64,000 nt of DNA from Tautonia sociabilis (GTDB lineage: Bacteria; Planctomycetota; Planctomycetia; Isosphaerales; Isosphaeraceae): contig NZ_RYZH01000001.1 in the NCBI RefSeq assembly GCF_003977685.1, positions 1-64,000 on the forward strand. The letters run 5' to 3'. Of the stretch, positions 48,456 through 57,720 are shown in pieces. The position numbers and the translations under genes were made by a program. A model generated the notes under the pieces. The model did not search any database, had not been told where the DNA came from, and worked only from the letters and a program-made list of their open reading frames with translations. Positions within the stretch are counted from its first letter, which is position 1; each line of letters opens with the position of its first letter.

Positions 48456-49166
48456 ATGGCCACCACTCGAATCCTGATCGTCGAAGACGAGCGTCACCTC
48501 GCCGAGACGCTGGCGATGAACCTGAGGCGAGAGGGGTACGAGGTCCTCACCGCCTGGGACGGCCAGGACGGCCTGCGGCAGGCCCAGCTCCGCCTGCCCG
48601 ACCTGATCGTGCTCGACCTGATGCTGCCGGTCAAGCCGGGCCTGGAGGTCTGCCGGGAGCTGCGGTCGGGGCCCCGCACGAGGGAGATCCCGATCCTGAT
48701 GGTGACGGCCAAGTCCGAGGAGAGCGACCAGTTGATCGGCCTGGCGGTGGGGGCCGATGATTACATCACCAAGCCGTACAGCATCAAGGTGCTCGTGGGG
48801 AAGATCAAGGCGGTGCTCCGCCGGAGATCGGGCCGCCGGGAGCCGGCGACCGGCGAGGTGATCGAGGTCCAGGGGGTGACGGTGGACAAGCACCGGCACC
48901 GCGCGTTGTTCGAGGGGGTCGAGCTGCCGCTGACCCCCACCGAGTTCCGGCTGCTGGAGGTGTTGCTCCGGCAGGCCGGCCGCGCCTTTACCCGGCACGA
49001 GTTGATGGACGCCGCCATCGGCGAGGACGCGATGGTCCTGGAGCGGACGATCGATGTCCACATCAAGAGCCTGCGCAAGAAGCTGGGGGCGGGCTCCGAG
49101 CTGATCGAGACGGTCCGGGGCGTGGGCTACCGGTTCCGGGAGCCGGACCTGGTTCAGCAATCCTGA
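48456..49166 (+). CDS. OmpR/PhoB-type response regulator
   Basis: A 236-residue transcription regulator. The receiver domain (1 to about 122) has the acidic pair in LIVEDERH (E10/D11), the phospho-acceptor Asp54 in LIVLDLMLP, the MVTAKSEE switch and the Lys in DDYITKPYS. The C-terminal winged-helix DNA-binding domain has LTPTEFRLLEVLLRQAGRAF and RTIDVHIKSLRKKLG. This is the PhoB/OmpR subfamily. No sensor kinase adjoins it. With a Pho-box-like pst promoter 8 kb away it is a candidate PhoB. Its 3' end overlaps the convergent csrA by 13 bp. Confidence 0.92.
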   Translation: MATTRILIVEDERHLAETLAMNLRREGYEVLTAWDGQDGLRQAQLRLPDLIVLDLMLPVKPGLEVCRELRSGPRTREIPILMVTAKSEESDQLIGLAVGADDYITKPYSIKVLVGKIKAVLRRRSGRREPATGEVIEVQGVTVDKHRHRALFEGVELPLTPTEFRLLEVLLRQAGRAFTRHELMDAAIGEDAMVLERTIDVHIKSLRKKLGAGSELIETVRGVGYRFREPDLVQQS

Positions 49167-49495
49167 AGCGTCGCCCCGGGCCCCCGGACCGAGGAAGCCC
49201 GGCCGGTGAGCGGTCCGGAGCGGACCGGCCAGCTGGGCGGGGACGCCGCCGCCGCTGCCGCCGAGGCCGAGGCCGAGGCCGAGGCCGAGGCCGAGGAGGC
49301 CCGGGGGGGTGAGCCGGGGTTCCGGGCCAGGGCCTCGGCGCGGTCTCGGTCGCGCAGCTCGGCGCGGACGACCGGGACATCCCGGGGTGCCTCGATTCCC
49401 AGCCGGACCTGGCCCCCTTCCAGCCGCACGACGGTGACGCAGATGTTTCCGCCGATGTAGAGCTTTTCCATTCGCTTGCGGGTCAGTACGAGCAT
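49154..49495 (-). CDS. csrA: CsrA carbon storage regulator with long C-terminal tail
   Basis: CsrA binds GGA-containing mRNA leaders and blocks or aids translation. The canonical domain fills residues 1 to about 50: MLVLTRKRMEKLYIGGNICV and VRLGIEAPRDVPVVRAEL with the RNA-contacting VxRxE. Normal CsrA is 60-75 residues; this one has 113, because a low-complexity tail follows, including SASASASASA then AAAAAAS. The Ser-Ala run is encoded by six tandem GCCGAG hexamers. The tail enters the end of the response-regulator gene on the other strand. The start is the ATG at 49495 rather than the one three codons earlier. Confidence 0.88.
   Translation of the reverse strand: MLVLTRKRMEKLYIGGNICVTVVRLEGGQVRLGIEAPRDVPVVRAELRDRDRAEALARNPGSPPRASSASASASASASAAAAAASPPSWPVRSGPLTGRASSVRGPGATLQDC
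49260..49295. repeat. GCCGAG hexanucleotide microsatellite inside csrA
   Basis: Six perfect tandem GCCGAG units. On the csrA strand each encodes Ser-Ala, so gain or loss of units would change tail length without breaking the frame. Confidence 0.9.
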
Positions 49496-49859
49496 CGGTC
49501 GCACGCTCCTGGTCCTCGGTCCTCGCGACGTCCCCGGGGGGCGGGGCGGTCGGCGGGGGGGCGCTGGCGGGGTTCCTCGTCCCCGTCCTGCCGAGGGAAC
49601 CCTAGCTTACGCTCCGACGTCCGGTCGGGGCTCGGCGCCGGCGGCTCCCTGGGCGGAGGCCGGTCGCGGTTCGTATAATGGGCCGGTTGCGCCCCCTCCG
49701 CTTTGGGGAGGCTCGAGGGCCCCTGGGCGCCGAAGGCCGCCGGGACCGGATTCGGGGCCGATCCCCGGGGCCAATCCTGGTACCATGTCGGGTCCCCGCC
49801 CCGGCCGGCCGCCGAGGGCCCCCGGATCGCTTCGTTCGGTCGACCTTGGTGAGGGAACG
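49496..49859. other. Divergent regulatory region between csrA and trxB
   Basis: 364 bp with no supported gene. A perfect TATAAT (49674-49679) lies on the plus strand about 180 nt above trxB, but no matching -35 is seen 16-18 bp upstream. Confidence 0.5.
49674..49679 (+). promoter_or_regulatory. Consensus -10 box (TATAAT) upstream of trxB
   Basis: A perfect TATAAT in a very GC-rich stretch (CGTATAATGGG), rare by chance here. It may drive trxB with a long leader; the -35 is not recognisable. Confidence 0.4.
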
Positions 49860-50894
49860 ATGTCCCAGCACGCCGCCGTGATCGTCATTGGCTCGGGTTC
49901 CGCCGGCCTGACGGCCGCCATTTACGCCGCCCGGGCCAACCTCGCCCCCCTGGTCTTCGAGGGCCGAGAGCCCGGCGGTCAGCTCACCCTGACGACCGAC
50001 GTCGAGAACTTCCCCGGCTTCCCCGAGGGGATCAACGGCCCCGACCTGATGAACCGGATGCGGGAGCAGGCCCAGCGCTTCGGCGCCGACACCCGCTGGG
50101 AAACCGCCATCGCCGTCGACCTCTCGAAGCGGCCCTTCGTCGTCTCGACCACCGACGACCCCTCCGGCGACCCCGAGAGCGGGACCCGGACCGAGTACAC
50201 CGCCGACTCCCTGATCGTCGCCACCGGAGCCGCCGCGCGATGGCTGGGCAACGAAGGGCCGTTCAAGGGGGCCGGCGTGAGCACCTGCGCCACCTGCGAC
50301 GGCCACTTCTACAAGGGCAAGGAGATCGCCGTGGTGGGCGGGGGCGACTCGGCCGCCGAGGAGGCGACCTTCCTCACCCGGTTCGCCTCGAAGGTCACAC
50401 TGATCCACCGGCGCGACCGGCTCCGCGCCTCCAAGATCATGCAGGAGAAGCTGTTCGCCAACCCGAAGATCGACTACGCCTGGAACGCCGTGGTCGACGA
50501 AGTCTACGGCGAGACCGACCCGCGGCCAAAGCTTCAGGGGATCCGGCTCCGCTCGACCCAGACCGGCGAGATCGTCAAGGATCTGAAGGTTTCCGGCCTG
50601 TTTTTGGCCATCGGCCACGTGCCGAACACCCAGATTTTCCGGGGGCAGCTGGCCATGACCCCCGAGGGGTATCTGCTGACCCGGGCCGCGCTGGCCTGGG
50701 ACGACGTCGAGGCCCCCGCCGGGCTCCGGGAGCGGATGGCGAACTTCGCCACCGCCACCGACGTGGCCGGGGTCTTCGCCTGCGGCGACGTGGTGGACAC
50801 CCATTACCGCCAGGCCATCACCGCCGCCGGCTCCGGCTGCGCCGCCGCCCTGGACTGCGAGAAGTGGCTGGAGCAGGGAGGCGCCGGCCACTAA
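49860..50894 (+). CDS. trxB: Thioredoxin-disulfide reductase
   Basis: A 344-residue flavoprotein that passes electrons from NADPH to thioredoxin. It has the FAD motif VIGSGSAGLTAAIYAA, the redox-active CATCDG (C143, C146), the NADPH motif VVGGGDSAAEEATFL and the C-terminal FAD motif VFACGDVVDTHYRQAITAAG. The length is slightly above the usual 310-320 because of two insertions, near residues 98-112 and before FATATDVAG. The ATG at 49860 has GAGGGAACG upstream. It would reduce the thioredoxin needed by the Bcp-type peroxiredoxin at 57.7 kb. Confidence 0.95.
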   Translation: MSQHAAVIVIGSGSAGLTAAIYAARANLAPLVFEGREPGGQLTLTTDVENFPGFPEGINGPDLMNRMREQAQRFGADTRWETAIAVDLSKRPFVVSTTDDPSGDPESGTRTEYTADSLIVATGAAARWLGNEGPFKGAGVSTCATCDGHFYKGKEIAVVGGGDSAAEEATFLTRFASKVTLIHRRDRLRASKIMQEKLFANPKIDYAWNAVVDEVYGETDPRPKLQGIRLRSTQTGEIVKDLKVSGLFLAIGHVPNTQIFRGQLAMTPEGYLLTRAALAWDDVEAPAGLRERMANFATATDVAGVFACGDVVDTHYRQAITAAGSGCAAALDCEKWLEQGGAGH

Positions 50895-51059
50895 GCCGGA
50901 CCGGGCCGGGCCGGGCCTCGGCTCCCGAGCGGCCGCGGTCGCCTCGGATCGACCCCGATTCTACACTCCTTCTGTCGAGGACCGGCCGGCACGCGCCGAA
51001 CAACCAGGAGCCGGAGTGTCCCCCTCGGGCTACCCTTTTCAGGACGGAATGACGAGCCG

Positions 51060-53096
51060 ATGGAGAATCAGCGAGCGCCCCAAGACGGCGACAGCACCAC
51101 CCGAAGCCGCGCTCCCGAGCGGCGCAAGGCCGGCAACGGCGGCGGCTCGGGAGGCGGCTCGTCCGGCACTCCCACGCCCCCGTGGTCGCTGCTGTTCTTG
51201 ATTGCCGCGATGGTCCTGGTGTTCCTGATGTGGAACCCCTTCCGGGCCGAGGTTCGCGTCAATTATTCCCCCTGGTTCCTCGACCAGGTGGCTTCCGACA
51301 ACATCGAATCGATCACGATCCAGGGGAGCGAGGCGCGGGGGAAGCTCCGCCAGCCCGACACGGACTACAAGGCCTCCCCCAACGCCGCCGCGACGACGGT
51401 GTCGCATTTCGTCACCACGATCCCCACCGAGAAGGCGCTCGACGAGATCCTCGAGGCGCTGGAGAGCGACACCATCCCCGGCACCGACACCCCCCGGAAC
51501 AAGCCCGAGGTCACGGTGCTGGAGCCCTCGACGCCGACCACGCTGCTGTGGGTCAGCTTCCTGCTGCCGATGGTGCTCATCGGCGGCCTGATCTTTTTCA
51601 TGATGCGTCGGGCCCGGGACCAGTTCGACGGGGGGATCCTCGGCAATTTCGTCAAGAGCCCGGCCAAGCGGCACGACAAGTCCAAGCAGCGCACCACCTT
51701 CGACGAGGTTGCCGGCCTGGAGAACGCCAAGGCCGAGCTTCAGGAGATCGTCGAGTTCCTCAAGACCCCCGAGAAGTTCCAGCGCCTGGGCGGGCGCATT
51801 CCCAAGGGGGTCCTGCTGATCGGCCCCCCGGGCTCGGGCAAGACGCTGATGGCCCGAGCCGTGGCCGGAGAGGCGGGTGTGCCGTTTTTCTCGATCTCCG
51901 GGTCGGAGTTCATCCAGATGTTCGTCGGCGTCGGCGCCAGCCGGGTCCGCGACATGTTCAAGACGGCCAAGGAGAACTCCCCCTGCATTCTGTTCATCGA
52001 CGAGATCGACGCCGTGGGGCGCGTCCGGGGAGCCGGCCTGGGCGGCGGCCATGACGAGCGGGAGCAGACGCTCAACCAGATCCTGACGGAGATGGACGGC
52101 TTCACGCCGAGCGAGACGGTCATCGTTCTGGCCGCCACCAACCGCCCCGACGTGCTCGACCCGGCCTTGCTCCGGCCCGGCCGCTTCGACCGCCACGTCA
52201 CCGTCGACCGGCCGACCCGCAAGGGACGCCTGGAGATTCTCAAGGTCCACACCAGGCACGTTCCCCTAGCCGACGAGGTGGACCTCGACGCCATCGCCCG
52301 GTCCACCGTCGGCATGTCCGGGGCCGACCTGGCCAATCTCGTGAACGAGGCGGCGCTGATCGCCACGCGCGAGAACAAGGACAAGGTCGACATGAAGGAC
52401 TTCGACGCCGCCCGAGACAAGGTGATCATGGGGGCCAAGCGTGAGGAGTTCATCACCCAGAAGGACAAGCGCGCCACCGCCTACCACGAGGCCGGCCACG
52501 CCCTGGTCGCCTGGATGACCCCCAAGACCGACCCGGTGCACAAGGTGACGATCATCCCCCGAGGGCGGTCGCTGGGCGTCACCCAGTTCCTCCCCGAGGA
52601 GGACCGCCTGGGCTATTCCGAGAGCCAGATCCGGGCCCGGCTCGACGTGCTGCTCGGCGGCCGAGCGGCCGAGAAGCTCGTCTACGACGATCTTTCCACC
52701 GGCGCCGCCGAGGACCTGAAGCAGGCCACCCGGCTCGCCCGGATGATGGTCACCCAGTGGGGCATGAGCCCCCGGGTCGGCCCGGTCTACGTCCAGGGGT
52801 CCGAGGAGCACCCCTTCCTCGGCCGAGAGATGACCGAGCCCCGCGACCACTCCGAGCACACCCAGCAGGTCATCGACGAGGAGGTCGCCCGCATCCTCCG
52901 AGAGGCCGACCAGCGCTCCTACCGCCTGCTGGAAGAGCACCGAGCGCAGCTCGACCGCCTGGCCGACGCCCTGATCGAGCGGGAGGTCATCTCCGACGTC
53001 GAGATCGAGGAGCTGATCGGCCAGCGCGTCCGCTCCCGGGACGAACCCCGGCCCGACGAGGTCGTCGTCTCCGTCGACCACCGCTCGGATGGATGA
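51060..53096 (+). CDS. ftsH: ATP-dependent zinc metalloprotease FtsH
   Basis: A membrane-bound AAA+ protease that degrades membrane and regulatory proteins. The 678-residue protein has a cytoplasmic Gly/Ser-rich N-terminus of about 40 residues, helix 1 (42-58), an extracytoplasmic domain and helix 2 (about 160-182). The ATPase has Walker A GPPGSGKT (255-262), Walker [12 protein letters not shown] (310-320) and the second region of homology [20 protein letters not shown]. The protease has HEAGH (476-480) and the third zinc ligand Asp552 in [13 protein letters not shown]. All key residues are intact. ATG at 51060. Confidence 0.97.
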   Translation: MENQRAPQDGDSTTRSRAPERRKAGNGGGSGGGSSGTPTPPWSLLFLIAAMVLVFLMWNPFRAEVRVNYSPWFLDQVASDNIESITIQGSEARGKLRQPDTDYKASPNAAATTVSHFVTTIPTEKALDEILEALESDTIPGTDTPRNKPEVTVLEPSTPTTLLWVSFLLPMVLIGGLIFFMMRRARDQFDGGILGNFVKSPAKRHDKSKQRTTFDEVAGLENAKAELQEIVEFLKTPEKFQRLGGRIPKGVLLIGPPGSGKTLMARAVAGEAGVPFFSISGSEFIQMFVGVGASRVRDMFKTAKENSPCILFIDEIDAVGRVRGAGLGGGHDEREQTLNQILTEMDGFTPSETVIVLAATNRPDVLDPALLRPGRFDRHVTVDRPTRKGRLEILKVHTRHVPLADEVDLDAIARSTVGMSGADLANLVNEAALIATRENKDKVDMKDFDAARDKVIMGAKREEFITQKDKRATAYHEAGHALVAWMTPKTDPVHKVTIIPRGRSLGVTQFLPEEDRLGYSESQIRARLDVLLGGRAAEKLVYDDLSTGAAEDLKQATRLARMMVTQWGMSPRVGPVYVQGSEEHPFLGREMTEPRDHSEHTQQVIDEEVARILREADQRSYRLLEEHRAQLDRLADALIEREVISDVEIEELIGQRVRSRDEPRPDEVVVSVDHRSDG

Positions 53097-53164
53097 CCGG
53101 CCCCGCTGAGGCGATCGCTCCCCACCCGACAACGCCAACGCCAGGGACCGGATCCGGAACCGAC

Positions 53165-53212
53165 CGACCGGGGGGAGGCCGGCACCCGAGCGGGGCGGAC
53201 TCCCCCCGGTCG
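53165..53212. terminator. Strong hairpin between convergent ftsH and the surface-protein gene
   Basis: CGACCGGGGGGAG (53165-53177) is perfectly complementary to CTCCCCCCGGTCG (53200-53212), a 13-bp stem with a 22-nt loop. There is no T tract. Its place between two gene ends suggests a bidirectional terminator. Confidence 0.6.
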
Positions 53213-53246
53213 ATCGACCGGCTCGGGATCGCTCCGGGCCCGGCGA

Positions 53247-55565
53247 TCAGGTGATCGCCGGGATGTTGTTCGTCGCCAGCAGGCGGAAGTACAGCGGAGC
53301 CAGCACCGGCACCCCGCCACCGTTGGGGCGGAAGGTCTGGGCCATCGGCGAATTCGAGGGCTGCCCCGAGGGGAGCCCGGCCGGGTCGATCAGCCAGACC
53401 CCGTTGCCGGGGTTGTACACGGCGTATTCCGGCCGACCGTCGCCGTCGTAGTCGCCGATGGCGGCCTGGTCGCCGGCCTGGCCGAACGTCACCGGGAAGC
53501 CGCCGCCGTAGTTCGGCGCCTCCCCGGCGCTGGGCAGAACGAAGAACTGGGCTCGGCCGTCCACCAGGTCGCTGATGGAGCGGAAGGCGGTGATCTCCGC
53601 CCGGCCGTCGCCGTTGAAATCGTCCATCGCCGGCTGGTCGGCGTTGCCGGCGGCGCCGAAGGTGACGGGGTAGCCGCCCACCTTGCCCGAGAAGGTCAGG
53701 TCGTTGCGCAGCGAGGGCAGGATGAACCACTGGGCCACGAACGGGCTGACCCCCCGCTTCAGGTCGTCGGGGGTCGGGATCGGGCGGAAGGTGGCGATGT
53801 CGGCCCGGCCGTCGCCGTCGAAGTCGGCCGGAGCGGGGAGATCATCTCCCCCCGGGGCGCCGAAGACGACGCGGAAGGCCCCGGTGTTGGTTTCGTAGTT
53901 CGGGTTCGGCCGAGAGGGGAGGATGAACCACTCGGCGGCTCCTGGGGTGATGTCGCTGGTCGCCCGGAAGGTGGCGATCTCCGTCCGGCCGTCGCCGTCA
54001 TAATCGGCCGGAGCCGGCCGGTCGAGCACGCCGGCGCCGCCGAAGGGGACCTCGCGGCGGGCATTGTTCGAGCCGGAGAGCAGGAAGATCCAGATGCTCG
54101 CATTCGGCACGGTCGAGCCGAACAGCTTGCCCTGCGGATCGACCACCGCCGCATCGGTCTTGCCGTCGCCGTCGAAGTCGCCGGAGACGGGGATCACGTT
54201 CGGGCCGACGTTGGTGATGACGATCGAGGTGTCGAACGGGTTGCCGTTGTTGGACATCCGGATCTCGAACACAGCCGATCCGGTCGCGGCGTCGTAGCGG
54301 TAGAGGGCCAGGTCGGTTCTCCCGTCGCCGTCGTAATCCCCCCTGAGGCCAGCAGAGATCAGGCCGGGGTCGGGTTCGGGACCAGGACCAGGACCAGGCC
54401 CCGGACCAGGCCCCGGACCCGGGCCCGGGGTTGGCTGATCGTTGGCGGCGATGGTGAGCGAGGCGGTCCCTGGGATGCCGATCGAGGCGCCGGCGGTCGG
54501 ATTTTGGAGCAGCAGGTCGACCGTCTCGGCTTCCTCGGGCTCGGAGTCATCAACGGTCGAGATCACGACCGCGACCCGATTGGTCCCGGGGGCGAATTGG
54601 ACGGTCTGGGCGAAGGCGGGCAGGTCGCCGGGGATGGTCGCCGAGCCGCCGCCGGCCGCCAGGTCGACCGAGGCGGCTCGGGCGAGCGCTCCTCCGGCGT
54701 TCCGGAAGATGACGACCTCGACCGAGTCGCCCTCGGCGACCGAATAGCTCGACTTGGAGAAGCGGAACTCCTGATCATCGTCCAGGATGGTCGCCGGGAA
54801 TCCCTCGGCCGGCGGTTGCTGTGACGGGCCCCCGGTGGGGGTGAAGACCAGGCGGAAGGTTTCGTCCGCCTCGATCGCCTGGTCGGGGAGGATCGGGACC
54901 GAGATGGTCTTCTCCATCTCTCCCGCCTTGAACGTGATCGAGCCTTGAACGGCCTGGTAGTCCGAGCCGGCGGTCGCCGATCCGTCGCTGGTGGCGAAGG
55001 AGAAGGAGGTGTCGAAGAAGGACCGGGGCTGCAAGCGCACGGTGAAGACCGCCTGAGGAGAGCCATCATCCCCCTCGACCACCTGGACCGGATCGACCGA
55101 GAGGCTCGGAAGCGGCTCGTCGTCGATCACGGTGCCGATGGCCGTCCCGTCTTGGATCACCGCGCCGAAGGCGTCGCTGAGAGTCACGCGCCAGGTCTGG
55201 GTGCCGCCGTAGACCGGCCCGTCCAACAGCAGGACGGTGATCACGGCCTCCACCTGACCCGGGGGGATCGTCAGCGTCCCGCTGGCGGGCACGTAGTCGG
55301 TGCCGGCCTTCGCGGTGATGTCCGACGTCTGGTACTGGACCTGCACCGGAGTGGCGCTGGGCTCCGACAGCCGGACGATGAAGTTGACCGGCGTGTTCGG
55401 CCCCTCGATCCCCGAAGCGTCCGCGATTGTCAGCGACGCCACCATCAGGCGGCGCTGCTCCAGCGGCTCGAGTCCGAAGCCCGGCCGCCGGACTCTCCGT
55501 CGCCGCTCCACCCTCGCTCCGCGGCGGTCGCTCCGGTGCCAGGGCCCGTCAGGCAGATTGGTCAT
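53247..55565 (-). CDS. Calx-beta and FG-GAP/VCBS repeat surface protein
   Basis: A 772-residue exported protein. The Arg-rich leader contains GLEPLEQRRLMVAS (31-44), a version of the planctomycete LEPR-XLL sorting segment. Three Calx-beta-like domains follow (about 45-150, 152-262 and 268-378; repeated SDITAKAGTDYVPASGTLTI-type motif). A Gly-Pro linker (about 382-400) leads to six FG-GAP-like repeats bearing calcium loops such as DYDGDGRTDLA, DFDGDGKTDAA and DFNGDGRAEIT. It should fold outside the cell as calcium-dependent beta domains and a beta-propeller, for adhesion or binding. ATG at 55565; its ligand is unknown. Confidence 0.88.
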   Translation of the reverse strand: MTNLPDGPWHRSDRRGARVERRRRVRRPGFGLEPLEQRRLMVASLTIADASGIEGPNTPVNFIVRLSEPSATPVQVQYQTSDITAKAGTDYVPASGTLTIPPGQVEAVITVLLLDGPVYGGTQTWRVTLSDAFGAVIQDGTAIGTVIDDEPLPSLSVDPVQVVEGDDGSPQAVFTVRLQPRSFFDTSFSFATSDGSATAGSDYQAVQGSITFKAGEMEKTISVPILPDQAIEADETFRLVFTPTGGPSQQPPAEGFPATILDDDQEFRFSKSSYSVAEGDSVEVVIFRNAGGALARAASVDLAAGGGSATIPGDLPAFAQTVQFAPGTNRVAVVISTVDDSEPEEAETVDLLLQNPTAGASIGIPGTASLTIAANDQPTPGPGPGPGPGPGPGPGPEPDPGLISAGLRGDYDGDGRTDLALYRYDAATGSAVFEIRMSNNGNPFDTSIVITNVGPNVIPVSGDFDGDGKTDAAVVDPQGKLFGSTVPNASIWIFLLSGSNNARREVPFGGAGVLDRPAPADYDGDGRTEIATFRATSDITPGAAEWFILPSRPNPNYETNTGAFRVVFGAPGGDDLPAPADFDGDGRADIATFRPIPTPDDLKRGVSPFVAQWFILPSLRNDLTFSGKVGGYPVTFGAAGNADQPAMDDFNGDGRAEITAFRSISDLVDGRAQFFVLPSAGEAPNYGGGFPVTFGQAGDQAAIGDYDGDGRPEYAVYNPGNGVWLIDPAGLPSGQPSNSPMAQTFRPNGGGVPVLAPLYFRLLATNNIPAIT

Positions 55566-56100
55566 CGTTCGGTGTCTCTCTCGGGTCGCAACACTCAATC
55601 GGGCCGCGGTCCGGTCCCCGTCGCCCTCCCGTCCCACCCTCGGGCCGACCTCCGATCGGCCGCCCGAGGCCCTGGCCCGGGACCCGGGCCCCTGCGCCTC
55701 CTCCCTCATCTTGCATCTCCCGCCCGTGCATTGCAAGCGTGATTCCTTGCATGCGTGATCGATCGGGGCGAAGGTCGTCGGAGAGGAGCGATCTCCGTGG
55801 GGATGTGCCGTTTTCGGAGGGGTGTGGAAGATAGGACAACTTTAGACGGTGGTTTCGAATCGGCACAAGAGAAATGGGGGGGCGTCGAAGCGGGGGGCTC
55901 CGCAGGATCATCACGGGTTGATTTTCCGAAACATCGTGCGGATGCGGGCCGCCGCCTCGGGAGGCCCGGGGGCCGGGGCGATGGCTGGGGCGCCGGCCGG
56001 AGAGAGAGAGGGGGGGCCGCTTCACCCCTCCGCCGGGGCGCGGTAGCCTGGAGCGTCTGCTGCCGGGATCGATTGGAAAGCGTGCGAGGCCCCCGACACG
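55566..56100. other. Divergent intergenic region between the surface protein and the PfkB kinase
   Basis: 535 bp, no supported gene. It holds the TTGCAT/TTGCAA repeat cluster at 55711-55759 and, before the kinase, TTCACC and TAGCCT separated by 17 bp (56021-56049), a weak sigma-70-like promoter. Confidence 0.5.
55711..55759. promoter_or_regulatory. TTGCAW direct-repeat cluster, operator-like
   Basis: TTGCAAGCGTGAT (55731-55743) and TTGCATGCGTGAT (55747-55759) are 13-bp direct repeats differing at one base, 16 bp apart, with another TTGCAT at 55711. They lie about 150-195 bp above the start of the surface-protein gene. Confidence 0.45.
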
Positions 56101-57075
56101 ATGTCCGCTACCCACTCCCACGGCGCCCCGGTCGTCTGCGCCGGGGTGATTGTCGCCGATCACCTGACCCCGCCGATCGACCGCCTCCCCGGCCCTGGGG
56201 AGCTGGTCAAGGTGGACGACCTGGTCCTGAACATCGGCGGTCTGGCGGCCAACGTGGCCGTGGTGCTCTCCCGGCTGGGGGTGGGGGCCCGGATCTGCTG
56301 CCGGGTCGGCGATGACGCCTTCGGCCGCTTCGTCGCCGGGACGCTGGAGCGCGAGGGGGTGGACACCAGCGGCCTGGTCGTCGACCGCGATCGGGCGACC
56401 AGCCAGACGCTGATTGTGAACGTCAAGGGCCAGGATCGCCGGTTCATCCACAGCTTCGGGGCCAACGCGGCCCTGTCGGCCGCCGACCTCGACGCGGCCC
56501 TCGCTCCCGATTCCCGGGTGCTCTACGTCGGCGGCTACCTGATCTTGCCGGGCCTCGACCCCGAGGCGCTGGCCGATCGCTTCGCGAGGGCCCGGCAGCG
56601 GGGGATCACCACCGTGCTCGACGTCGCCTGCCCCGGCCCGGCCGACTACCTCGGGCCGCTCCGGCCGGTGCTGCCCCACACCGACGTCTTCCTGCCGAAC
56701 GCCGACGAGGCCGCCCTGATCCTCGACGGGGAGACCGACCCGATTCGACAGGCCGAGGCGTTTCGGTCCCTGGGGGCCTCGCGGGTGGTCATCACCCGGG
56801 GGGAGCACGGCTCGATCTCCGTCTCCGACGCCCACCGCTTCCGCCTGGGCGTCTACCCGGTCGACTTCGTGGACGGCACCGGCAGCGGAGACGCCTTCGA
56901 CGCCGGCTACATCGCCGGCCTGATCTCCGGGCTCGACGAGCCCGGCTGCCTGAAGCTGGCCAGCGCCCTGGGGGCCAGTTGTGTTCGGGCCGTCGGCACC
57001 ACCGCCGGCATCTTCTCCCGGGCCGAGGCCGATCGCTTCATCGCCGAGCACGACCTGCCCGTCGATCTCCTCTAA
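56101..57075 (+). CDS. PfkB/ribokinase family carbohydrate kinase
   Basis: A 324-residue sugar kinase. The N-terminal NIGGLAANVAVVLSRLG (sugar lid region), RVGDDAFGRFVAGTLEREGV and the C-terminal signature DGTGSGDAFDAGYIAGL with the catalytic Asp show a PfkB-family enzyme. The substrate (ribose, fructose, adenosine or another) cannot be told. The ATG at 56101 has no strong ribosome site. No partner sugar transport genes are near. Confidence 0.9.
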   Translation: MSATHSHGAPVVCAGVIVADHLTPPIDRLPGPGELVKVDDLVLNIGGLAANVAVVLSRLGVGARICCRVGDDAFGRFVAGTLEREGVDTSGLVVDRDRATSQTLIVNVKGQDRRFIHSFGANAALSAADLDAALAPDSRVLYVGGYLILPGLDPEALADRFARARQRGITTVLDVACPGPADYLGPLRPVLPHTDVFLPNADEAALILDGETDPIRQAEAFRSLGASRVVITRGEHGSISVSDAHRFRLGVYPVDFVDGTGSGDAFDAGYIAGLISGLDEPGCLKLASALGASCVRAVGTTAGIFSRAEADRFIAEHDLPVDLL

Positions 57076-57132
57076 CCGGCCCCCGGCCCTTCACTCGATC
57101 CTCGGGCCGAGGGCCATCCGAGCCGACCCGGA

Positions 57133-57555
57133 TCAGATGTCGAGGATCAGCTCCGCCAGCCAGCCGTTGCCTTCCCGGCGGAGCGTCGCCTCGTGGCGGG
57201 TGACGGCCTTGACCTCGTGGTCGAGCACGTGCCGGTCGCGGTCGATCGGCTCTCCGGCGATGGCCGCCTCCAGGGCCGTCCCCTCGCCGGAGAGCTGGAC
57301 CTCGAAGCGAGCGAACAGCCGGTGGGTCGTCTCCAGGCGGAAGATCAGCTCGTTGAGCCAGTCGACCAGCAGTTCCGACGGCGAGTCGGCCCGCAGCGAG
57401 ACCGTCTCCGACACCTCGGGACGGACCTCGGCGCGGTTGACCACGATGTAGTCGAACAGCCCCTCGGCGGCCAGTCGGAACAGCTCGTCCAGGTCCCCCG
57501 CTCGGACGCGAAGGCCGACGTCGGCGGTGTGCTCGAAGTATTCCACGCTGCCCAT
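57133..57555 (-). CDS. Archease
   Basis: A 140-residue archease, the small protein that activates the RNA ligase RtcB. Family segments are MGSVEYFEHTADVGLRVRA, LAAEGLFDYIV, LLVDWLNELIFR and the C-terminal HEVKAVTRHEATLRR with metal-binding Asp/His residues. The length is normal. No rtcB gene is in the window, so the ligase should lie elsewhere. It converges on the kinase gene and diverges from the peroxiredoxin gene. Confidence 0.92.
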   Translation of the reverse strand: MGSVEYFEHTADVGLRVRAGDLDELFRLAAEGLFDYIVVNRAEVRPEVSETVSLRADSPSELLVDWLNELIFRLETTHRLFARFEVQLSGEGTALEAAIAGEPIDRDRHVLDHEVKAVTRHEATLRREGNGWLAELILDI

Positions 57556-57720
57556 CGCCGCGGCCTCCGCTCGGGTCGAGGAACGTCCTCCTGCCGGCCG
57601 GGCTCCCGGGGAGATCCCCGGCCTTCCCGGCCGCCGTCCGACCGCCTAGAGTAACCGCGACTCCCGAGATCGGCCAAGGCGGCCGTCTCGGGGCGCCCGG
57701 ACCACGGAGGGGACCCTCCC

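Noticed and set aside
49476..49859. N-terminal extension of trxB
   Set aside because: Low-complexity sequence, covers the csrA start and promoter area; the ATG at 49860 has a proper ribosome site and begins the FAD domain.
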